From assembly GCA_003162235.1 (NCBI GenBank), contig PMMN01000036.1:1-5774 (forward strand): a DNA stretch of 5,774 nucleotides. Reading direction: 5' to 3'. Both the position numbers and the translations under genes were made by a program. The number at the start of each line of letters is the position of its first letter. Position 1 is the first letter of the stretch. A model generated the notes under the pieces. The model worked only from the letters and a program-made list of their open reading frames with translations, was not told the origin of the DNA and did no database searches. This document shows, one piece after another, positions 1 through 5,774 of the stretch. The stretch comes from Actinomycetota bacterium. Its GTDB lineage: Bacteria > Actinomycetota > Thermoleophilia > Gaiellales > Gaiellaceae.

Positions 1-540
1 GCGCTTGATCCAGTCGAGGATCGACTCCATGTTGTCCTCGACCGAGAGGATGAAACACGCTGAACATTGCGGGCGCTCCTCGAAGCCGACGTTGAACCAG
101 ACCGGTGAGTTGAAGGCGGCGAGCTGGTTGACGAGGATCGCCTTCAGCTCGGCCTCGAAGGTCTCGGCCTCCTCGTCGCTTGCGAAGTAGCCGCCCTTGC
201 GGCCCCACTCGCCTATCGTCGAAACGACGCGCCCGATCATCTGCTTGACGCTCCACTCGCGCTCGGGGGCGCCCATCTGGCCGCGGAAGTACTTCTGGGC
301 GACGATGTTGGTAGAGGTTTGCGACCAGAAGCGCGGGAACTCGACGCCCTTCTGCTCGAAAACCGCCTTCTCCTTGCCGGGGATGAAGGCATCGCGCGTC
401 TCCCACTCGATCTCGTCGAAGGGATCGCGCCCGGGGATGGTGAAGTAGCGCCGCAGGTCGAGGGTGGCTTCGGCATCGACGACGACGTTCTCGGGCCCCA
501 GATCTGCCGTCTCTGCTTGCTTATCCCTGGCCGTCGCCAT
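1..540 (-). CDS. nrdJ: Adenosylcobalamin-dependent (class II) ribonucleotide reductase, N-terminal 180 residues (3' end beyond left edge)
   Basis: Class II reductases make deoxyribonucleotides from ribonucleotides in the cytoplasm, using adenosylcobalamin to generate the active-site thiyl radical, so they need no oxygen and no separate radical subunit. Seen here: the frame is open from the ATG at 540-538 to the window edge. The translation has RRYFTIPGRDPFDEIEWE (about 30-47), WSQTSTNIVAQKYFRG (72-87), GRKGGYF (113-119), FNSPVWFNVG (143-152) and CSACFILSVED (159-169), all in the order expected of NrdJ. Cys162 in SACF should be one of the redox-active pair that re-reduces the enzyme; the radical cysteine and its partner lie beyond the edge. 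No N-terminal ATP-cone is visible. The start is firm: going upstream in frame there is no ATG, GTG or TTG before a TGA at 609-607, and a GGGAGGG purine tract (557-551) precedes it. Family members are usually several hundred residues longer, so most of the gene is missing. It follows kdpE on the same strand after 217 bases and is functionally unrelated. Confidence 0.93.
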   Translation of the reverse strand, partial: MATARDKQAETADLGPENVVVDAEATLDLRRYFTIPGRDPFDEIEWETRDAFIPGKEKAVFEQKGVEFPRFWSQTSTNIVAQKYFRGQMGAPEREWSVKQMIGRVVSTIGEWGRKGGYFASDEEAETFEAELKAILVNQLAAFNSPVWFNVGFEERPQCSACFILSVEDNMESILDWIKR

Positions 541-655
541 CTCGCTCTCTCCCTCCCGAAACCGGATTCTCCGGACTCTCCCTGCCGCCGGCCCGACGCC
601 CGATTTTCAGGCAATTGACCGGAGGACCTCGAAACGATAGGAGCCTTCCCGGATG
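541..655 (-). promoter_or_regulatory. Candidate structured 5' leader of nrdJ
   Basis: These roughly 115 bases before nrdJ contain no convincing reading frame. Read on the minus strand they hold several complementary segments. A small hairpin has GCCTG (612-608), loop AAAAT and CGGGC (602-598), with one G-U pair. CTCCGG (624-619) can pair with CCGGAG (574-569). A local hairpin of CCGG (574-571), loop AGAAT and CCGG (565-562) ends four bases before the Shine-Dalgarno tract. CCTCC (625-621) is complementary to the GGAGG of the ribosome binding site (556-552). The second and third pairings share bases and cannot form together. Short GC-rich matches arise often by chance, so a regulatory role is inference. 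A structured RNA motif upstream of nrdJ genes has been reported in the literature, but I cannot test the match here. Confidence 0.3.
551..557 (-). promoter_or_regulatory. nrdJ ribosome binding site
   Basis: On the minus strand GGGAGGG is followed by GAGAGCGAG-type purines and then the ATG at 540. The GGAGG core lies 11 bases from the start, slightly long, and a second GGGAG-like match sits closer, about 8 bases away. The all-purine tract makes the exact core ambiguous, but it supports the ATG at 540 as the real start. Confidence 0.65.
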
Positions 656-696
656 GCACCTATTTTATCTGCAAACCGTGCCTTTTCGGTTGCCAA
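655..696 (-). promoter_or_regulatory. Possible nrdJ promoter/operator region in an AT-rich patch
   Basis: This is the most AT-rich stretch of the intergenic gap. On the minus strand TAAAAT (667-662) matches five of six positions of a TATAAT-type -10, which would put a start site near 655. TTGGCA (696-691) resembles a -35 but is 23 bases away, too far for a normal housekeeping promoter, so assignment is weak. Two small inverted repeats overlap it: GCAACCG/CGGTTTGC (692-671, one bulged base, loop of 8) and GGCAC/GTGCC (682-678 with 659-655). They could be an operator or chance. I see no match to the usual paired NrdR boxes. Confidence 0.3.
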
Positions 697-706
697 ATCA
701 GGCGTC

Positions 707-749
707 GCGCGGACCGGCTCAACAGCTCGACGTTCCTAGCCGGCCGCGC
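707..749 (-). terminator. Stem-loop downstream of kdpE, probable transcription terminator
   Basis: On the minus strand GCGCGGCCGGCT (749-738) pairs with AGCCGG-T-CCGCGC (719-707), giving 12 base pairs with a single bulged base and an 18-base loop; inside the loop AAC and GTT can extend the pairing. It begins 8 bases after the kdpE TAG. There is no U-run after the stem, so it is not a classical intrinsic terminator, though U-poor hairpins at gene ends are common in high-GC bacteria. Its position and strength fit the end of the kdp transcript, insulating nrdJ. The stem would also form in RNA from the other strand. Confidence 0.6.
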
Positions 750-757
750 TTATTACC

Positions 758-1443
<686 letters not shown>

Positions 1444-1447
<4 letters not shown>

Positions 1448-3957
1448 CTCTCCGCCCGCAAGTGAACGATCATCGTCAAGCCTCCACCGGGCGTGTCCTT
1501 GCCCTCGATCGATCCCTCCATCGCCTCGACGAATCCTCTCGCAACCGCCAGACCGAGCCCGACACCGTTCGCCCCGGACACGTCACCGAGCTGCTGGAAT
1601 GGGACGAAGATTCGCTTTCGCTCGGACTCGGGGACTCCGGGGCCGTGATCGACCACACGGAGATCGACGTACTCGTCACCGGTGGGGTCGGCGACGACGC
1701 GCACCTCGGTCCCCTCGGGACAGTGACGCAGCGCGTTGTCGATCAGGTTGGCGAGCGCCCGCTCGAGCAGCCCTGCGTCGGCAAGAACGCGCGGCAGCGT
1801 CTCGGGAACCTCTGTCCGCACGCGGCTCGCGCGCTCGCCGAGAGAGTGCAGCGCGGCCGGAACTACCTCCTCCAATCCGATCGGCTCCGCGCTGACCGTG
1901 AGCGCTCCCGCCTGCAACCGGCTCATGTCGAGCAGGTTCCCGACCAGGGCGTTCAAGCGATCGCTCTCCTCGTCGATCGTGCGCAGAAACTCTCGTCGTG
2001 CCTCGCTCGTCCACTTGACATCGCGCTGGAGCAAACTCGTGACCGAGGCCTTGATCGACGAGAGCGGTGTGCGCAGGTCGTGTGAGACCGCCGAGAGAAT
2101 GGCTGCGCGAAGCTCGTTACCGGCGGCCAGCGCGCCAACGGTTTGAGCTTCCGCTTCGAGCTCGTCGTGTGCCAGCGACGAGGAGAGCTCGCGAACGAAA
2201 GCCTCAAGGATGCGTCGCTCCTCGGCCGATACCGGTCTGCCGGCGATCGCGAGCAGGCGGCTCTCGCCTAGATCGATCGTCTGGACAGCGTTCTCCGGGT
2301 GCCGCGGCGGGTGCTCTCCGCTCTCGGCCATGACGCGCCAGGAACCTCCTTGGCCGGCGAGCAGGGCGATGCCATCGAGCTGCAGCGCTCGTTGCAGGCG
2401 CTCGAGCAAGTCGGCGACGGGAGTGTGTCCCGAGAGAGTCAGGAAGATGTCGGCTTCGGTTCGAGCCTGCTCGCCCGTGGCGGCGCGTCTGGCCGCGAGC
2501 GCGACGTAGCTGGACGAGACGACAGCGACGACGAGGAAGACGCAGAGCGCAAGCAGGTTCTCCGGCTCGCTGATGGTGAAGGTGTGGACCGGCGGCGTGA
2601 AGTACCAGTTGGCGACCAGGTCGCCGGTGAGCGCGGTCGCGAGCGCCGGCCAGAGACCGCCGATCGCCGAGACGAAGACGACCAGAAGCAGATAGAGCAG
2701 GAGGATGCTGGGAAGCGCGACATCATCGCCGAGAGCCACAAGCGTCGCGGTGAGCGCCGGCAGGCCGGCGGCGGCGAGGATGAATCCGAGCGTGACGCGC
2801 CGGCTCGGCAGCGATCTCGGCGGCCTGATCCGGTCGCGCTCGCGCCGCTTCGATGTCTCGCCGGCGTCGGCGTCATCGTCTTCATGGCTGATCACGTGGA
2901 CATCGATACTGGCGCCGGTGAGGTGGATGACGGTGCTGATCACCGAGCCGTGCAGTAGCTCGCCGAGCCGGCTGCGGCGGGTGGCGCCGAGAACGATCTG
3001 GTTGGCGTTTAGCGAGCGGGCCACTTCGACGAGCGCGGGGCCGACCTCCGCGCCCACAACCTCGCGGTAGCCACCTCCGAGCGAGGCGAGGAGCTCCCGC
3101 TGGGCCTGCAGGCGCTCGAGCGCCGGCCCGGCAAGGCCGTCCTGGGACCGCACATGCACGCCGACGAGCTCGCTGCCGCGGCGCTGCGCAAAGCGGGCTG
3201 CCCGGCGCACCAGCCGCTCCCCGCGTTCGGAGCCCGAGAGCGCCACGATCACTCGCTCGCGCGTCTCCCAGGGCTCGCTGACGCCGTGCCGCTCCCGGTA
3301 CTCCTTGATTCCCTCCTCGACCTGGTCGGCGATCCAGAGCAGGGCGAGCTCGCGCAGGGCGCCGAGGTTGCCGGCCCGGAAGAAGTTGCTGAGCGCGGTG
3401 TCGACGCGGTCGGCCGGGTAGATGTCGCCGCGGGCGAGGCGGGCTCGCACGGTCTCGGGAGCGAGGTCGACGAGCTGCATCTGCGCCGCCTGGCGCACTA
3501 CGGCGTCGGGAATCGTCTCCTGCTGGGTTACGCTGGTGATCTGCGCGATGACGTCGTTCAGCGACTCGAGGTGCTGGATGTTGAGCGTCGAGATGACGCT
3601 GATACCGGTGTCGAGAAGCTCCTCGACGTCCTGCCAGCGCTTCTCGTTGCGCGAGCCGGGGATGTTGGTGTGGGCCAGCTCGTCCACGAGCACGATCTCG
3701 GGCCGTCGCGCCAGGATCGCGTCGATGTCCATCTCCTCGAACACCCGGTCGCGGTAGGGGAGCCTTTTGCGCGGCACGACCTCGAGCTCGCCGATCTGCT
3801 CGCCGGTGCGCCGGCGCCCGTGCGTCTCGACGAAGCCGCAGACGACGTCCTCGCCGCGCTCGCGCCTGCGGCGACCCTCGTTGAGCATGGCGAAGGTCTT
3901 GCCGACGCCCGGCGCTGCGCCGAGGTAGATGCGGAGCTGTCCACGCGCCATACCCAT
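1444..3957 (-). CDS. kdpD: KdpD, potassium/osmotic-stress sensor histidine kinase
   Basis: An inner-membrane kinase and phosphatase that senses K+ limitation and controls KdpE. Domains in its 837 residues: N-terminal KdpD domain (about 4-215) with Walker A GAAPGVGKT (13-21), FVETHGR (42-48) and Walker B-like IVLVDELAHTN (88-98); a universal-stress-protein domain (about 235-358) with VALSGSERGERLVRRAARFA and LGATRRSRLGELLHGSV; a basic linker (369-387); four membrane segments (about 388-488) including DLVANWYFTPP; a GAF-like segment (about 500-600); the HisKA domain with phospho-acceptor His626 in SAVSHDLRTPL; and an ATPase domain with N-box NLIDNALRH (Asn737, Asn741), G1 VVDHGPGVP (Asp770), F-box FVPFQQL and G2 GVGLGLAV (798-805). 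It is moderately shorter than the E. coli protein (about 890 residues), with no break in the frame. The start at 3957 is backed by GGAG six bases upstream; Met3 (3951) is a poorer alternative. The SxS motif is present (241-243), but the FTAxY motif tied to c-di-AMP binding in Staphylococcus aureus is replaced by LVGVH (264-268). Confidence 0.96.
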
Positions 3958-3963
3958 GGTTGA

Positions 3964-3967
3964 CTCC
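3964..3967 (-). promoter_or_regulatory. kdpD ribosome binding site overlapping the kdpC stop codon
   Basis: On the minus strand the kdpC TAG runs straight into GGAG, sharing its last G, with six bases (TCAACC) before the ATG at 3957. This favours that ATG over the in-frame ATG two codons later (3951), which would be 12 bases away. Ribosomes ending kdpC release right on the kdpD initiation site, implying translational coupling of pump and sensor genes. Confidence 0.7.
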
Positions 3968-4542
3968 TATCTTCGTATATCGAGAGCCAAGTTGAGCTCC
4001 AGCACATTCACCCCCGGCTCGCCCAGGAACCCGAGCGAGCGCCCGGTGGTGTTCTCGCGCACGAGCGCGAGCACCTGCGCGAGCGGCAGACTGCGGGCGC
4101 GAGCGACCCTCGGCGCCTGCAGGCGGGCGTTCGCGGGCGAGATCTCGGGGTCGAGGCCGGAGCCCGAGGCGGTGACGGCATCGACCGGCACCCCGGTGCT
4201 CGCAGCCAGGCCGTTCAAGCGCTGGTACGCGGCTATGCGCGAGCGTACGTCGGCGAGAAGCACCGGGTTGGACGGCCCCAGATTCGAGGCGCCACTGGCC
4301 GCACCGTCGTATCCCGCTCCCGCTGCCGAAGGCCGAGGCTGGAAGTAGCGGGACCCGCTGAAGGCCTGTCCGATCAGGCGCGAGCCGACGACTACGCCAC
4401 CCCGGCGCACGAGCGAGCCCTGCGACTTGGAGGGGAAGGCGATCCGCGCCACGCCTGTCACGGCGAGCGGATAGACGACTCCGACCAGCAAGGTGAAGAA
4501 GAGGAAGACGACGAGAGCTGGAACGAGCTGGCGGCGCATCAC
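3967..4542 (-). CDS. kdpC: KdpC, accessory subunit of the K+-transporting KdpFABC ATPase
   Basis: KdpC is a small membrane-anchored subunit that stabilises the KdpFABC complex and helps ATP use by KdpB. Seen in 191 residues: one N-terminal membrane segment (about 6-30, ending [11 protein letters not shown]), then a soluble domain with the family motifs GSRLIGQ (53-59), [10 protein letters not shown] (66-75), [16 protein letters not shown] (78-93), [28 protein letters not shown] (split across 123-150) and [18 protein letters not shown] (about 170-187). The length is almost the same as E. coli KdpC (190), and nothing looks damaged. The listed start is GTG at 4542-4540, which overlaps the kdpB TGA by four bases; the very next codon is ATG at 4539, and GGAA at 4550-4547 is better spaced for that ATG (seven bases). 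The two differ by a single residue. Tight coupling with kdpB and kdpD fits production in fixed proportion with the pump. Confidence 0.95.
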   Translation of the reverse strand: MMRRQLVPALVVFLFFTLLVGVVYPLAVTGVARIAFPSKSQGSLVRRGGVVVGSRLIGQAFSGSRYFQPRPSAAGAGYDGAASGASNLGPSNPVLLADVRSRIAAYQRLNGLAASTGVPVDAVTASGSGLDPEISPANARLQAPRVARARSLPLAQVLALVRENTTGRSLGFLGEPGVNVLELNLALDIRR

Positions 4543-5774
4543 GAGATTCCGATGGCGCCGACGACGAGGTCGATCAGCTTGATTCCGATGAAGGGCGCGA
4601 TCAACCCGCCGAGCCCGTAGATGAGCAGGTTCCGCCTCAGCACGGCGATCGCCGAAGCGGCACGGAAACGTACGCCGCGAAGCGCTAGCGGGATCAGCGC
4701 GACGATGATCAGAGCGTTGAAGATCACGGCCGAGGCGATCGCCGACTCGGGGCTGGCCAGGTGCATGACGTTCAGGTGGCCGAGCTCGGGGAAGACGCCC
4801 GCGAACATAGCCGGGATGATCGCGAAGTACTTGGCCACGTCGTTGGCGATCGAGAAGGTGGTCAGCGCGCCGCGGGTGACGAGCAGCTGCTTGCCGATCT
4901 CGACGATCTCGATCAGCTTGGTCGGGTTGGAGTCGAGGTCGACCATGTTGCCGGCCTCGCGCGCCGCCTGGGTGCCCGTGTTCATGGCCACGCCGACGTC
5001 GGCCTGGGCGAGCGCCGGTGCGTCGTTGGTGCCGTCGCCGGTCATGGCGACGAGATTGCCGCCGGCCTGCTCGCGCCGGATCAGCGCCATCTTGTCCTCG
5101 GGCTTGGCCTCGGCCAGGAAATCGTCGACACCCGCTTCGGCAGCGATCGCGCCCGCGGTGAGGGGGTTGTCGCCGGTGATCATGACCGTGCGGATACCCA
5201 TCCGGCGTAGGTGCTCGAAGCGCTCGGCCAGCCCCTCCTTGACGATGTCCTTGAGCTGGACGATCCCGAGCGGGCGGCCGTTCTCGGACACTGCGAGCGG
5301 TGTCCCGCCCGCGTGAGCGACTCCCCCGGCCAGCTCGGTCAGCTGTTTCGGAACCGATCCCTTCGCGTCTTCGATCAGCGTGCAGATGGCCTCGACGGCG
5401 CCCTTGCGGATCGAGCGCCCCTCGAGGTCGACGCCGCTCATCCGGGTCTGCGCAGTGAAGGGCACGAGGTGGCTGTCGTGCAGCTCGTGCTCGCGCAGCT
5501 CGAAGCGCTCCTTGGCGAGCACGACGATCGAGCGTCCCTCAGGCGTCTCGTCGGCCAAGCTCGCGAGCTGGGCGGCCTCGGCGAGCTCTTGCTCGCTGAC
5601 GCCGTCGAGCGGTAGGAAGGCGGTCGCCGCGCGGTTGCCGAGCGTGATCGTGCCGGTCTTGTCGAGCAGGAGCACGGCGCAGTCGCCGGCCGCCTCGACC
5701 GCGCGCCCGGACATCGCGAGCACGTTCCGGCGCACGAGCCGGTCCATCCCGGCGATGCCGATCGCCGAGAGCAG
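4539..5774 (-). CDS. kdpB: KdpB, P-type ATPase catalytic subunit of the K+ pump (C-terminal 411 residues; 5' end beyond right edge)
   Basis: KdpB hydrolyses ATP to drive high-affinity K+ import through KdpA. The frame enters from the right edge without a start and opens LLSAIGIAG, a stretch matching about residue 270 of E. coli KdpB, so about 60% of the protein is visible. Residues counted from the edge: phosphorylated Asp38 in [27 protein letters not shown] (about 72-87); nucleotide-binding FTAQTRMSG (106-114) and RKGA (123-126); [10 protein letters not shown] (198-207); hinge [11 protein letters not shown] (245-255); [12 protein letters not shown] (278-289); membrane segment 5 with [12 protein letters not shown] (311-322), whose Asp and Lys correspond to the E. 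coli Asp583/Lys586 pair used in coupling; then two more membrane segments, [17 protein letters not shown] and [21 protein letters not shown]. Spacing from the phosphorylated Asp to the C-terminus is within two residues of E. coli, so nothing is truncated at this end. An internal ATG at 5747 is not the start: homology continues upstream of it. Confidence 0.97.
   Translation of the reverse strand: MLSAIGIAGMDRLVRRNVLAMSGRAVEAAGDCAVLLLDKTGTITLGNRAATAFLPLDGVSEQELAEAAQLASLADETPEGRSIVVLAKERFELREHELHDSHLVPFTAQTRMSGVDLEGRSIRKGAVEAICTLIEDAKGSVPKQLTELAGGVAHAGGTPLAVSENGRPLGIVQLKDIVKEGLAERFEHLRRMGIRTVMITGDNPLTAGAIAAEAGVDDFLAEAKPEDKMALIRREQAGGNLVAMTGDGTNDAPALAQADVGVAMNTGTQAAREAGNMVDLDSNPTKLIEIVEIGKQLLVTRGALTTFSIANDVAKYFAIIPAMFAGVFPELGHLNVMHLASPESAIASAVIFNALIIVALIPLALRGVRFRAASAIAVLRRNLLIYGLGGLIAPFIGIKLIDLVVGAIGIS

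Noticed and set aside
237..659. Minus-strand open frame of 140 codons beginning with GTG at 659 and covering the nrdJ leader
   Set aside because: It overlaps nrdJ in another frame, lacks a ribosome binding site, and is Ser/Arg/Pro low complexity. The nrdJ frame carries the conserved protein.
541..757. Full cobalamin riboswitch or NrdR box pair upstream of nrdJ
   Set aside because: Only a fragment of the B12-box consensus is visible and the conserved core is not recognisable. No AT-rich paired palindromes of the NrdR type were seen.
2299..2958. Plus-strand open frame of 219 codons opposite the middle of kdpD, rich in Arg/Glu/Asp
   Set aside because: Shadow of the kdpD membrane and linker region, where hydrophobic codons read as charged residues on the opposite strand.
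3154..3963. Plus-strand open frame of 269 codons opposite the 5' third of kdpD
   Set aside because: It is fully antisense to conserved kdpD codons, and its composition (Leu, Asp, Glu, Ala, Arg, His rich) is what GC-biased third positions produce on the opposite strand. No recognisable domain.
4621..5615. Several plus-strand open frames (4621-5316, 4761-5210, 5211-5615) opposite kdpB
   Set aside because: All are antisense to highly conserved KdpB residues and have no recognisable domain of their own.

Overview
The window carries the 3' half of a Kdp high-affinity potassium uptake operon followed by the start of a second, unrelated gene. Every gene lies on the minus strand, so transcription runs from high to low coordinates: kdpB (cut at the right edge), kdpC, kdpD, kdpE, a 217-base gap, then the first 180 codons of an adenosylcobalamin-dependent (class II) ribonucleotide reductase, nrdJ, cut at the left edge. 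The DNA is visibly GC-rich, with strong third-position GC bias that leaves long spurious open frames opposite kdpD and kdpB. High GC, a kdpBCDE order and a class II reductase fit a high-GC actinobacterium. A Thermoleophilia-like soil lineage is a guess from protein flavour only, and no lineage marker is present.

Kdp part (758-5774). KdpB is the P-type ATPase subunit and KdpC the single-span accessory subunit of the KdpFABC K+ pump. KdpD is the membrane sensor kinase and KdpE its OmpR-family response regulator. kdpF and kdpA should lie beyond the right edge, together with the operon promoter and KdpE operator. The four genes are packed as one translational unit: kdpB/kdpC overlap by 4 bases (GTGA), kdpC/kdpD are 9 bases apart with the kdpD Shine-Dalgarno sequence overlapping the kdpC stop, and kdpD/kdpE overlap by 4 bases (ATGA). 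All motifs I checked for catalysis and phosphotransfer are intact, so pump and sensor look functional.

Intergenic gap (541-757). A long GC-rich stem-loop starts 8 bases after the kdpE stop and probably ends the kdp transcript. Next comes a local AT-rich patch with small inverted repeats and a weak promoter-like -10. The last stretch, about 115 bases, is a GC-rich nrdJ leader with several short complementary segments, some of them mutually exclusive and one able to mask the nrdJ ribosome binding site. This is the least explained part of the window.

nrdJ part (1-540). The N-terminal 180 residues match the class II reductase family, including the FNSPVWFNVG and CSACFILSVED signatures. The gene is probably transcribed separately from kdp.

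I see no mobile element, CRISPR array, tRNA, rRNA or defence system. This is mostly core metabolism and ion homeostasis, and I found no convincing new system. The nrdJ leader is the one place I would look for something undescribed.
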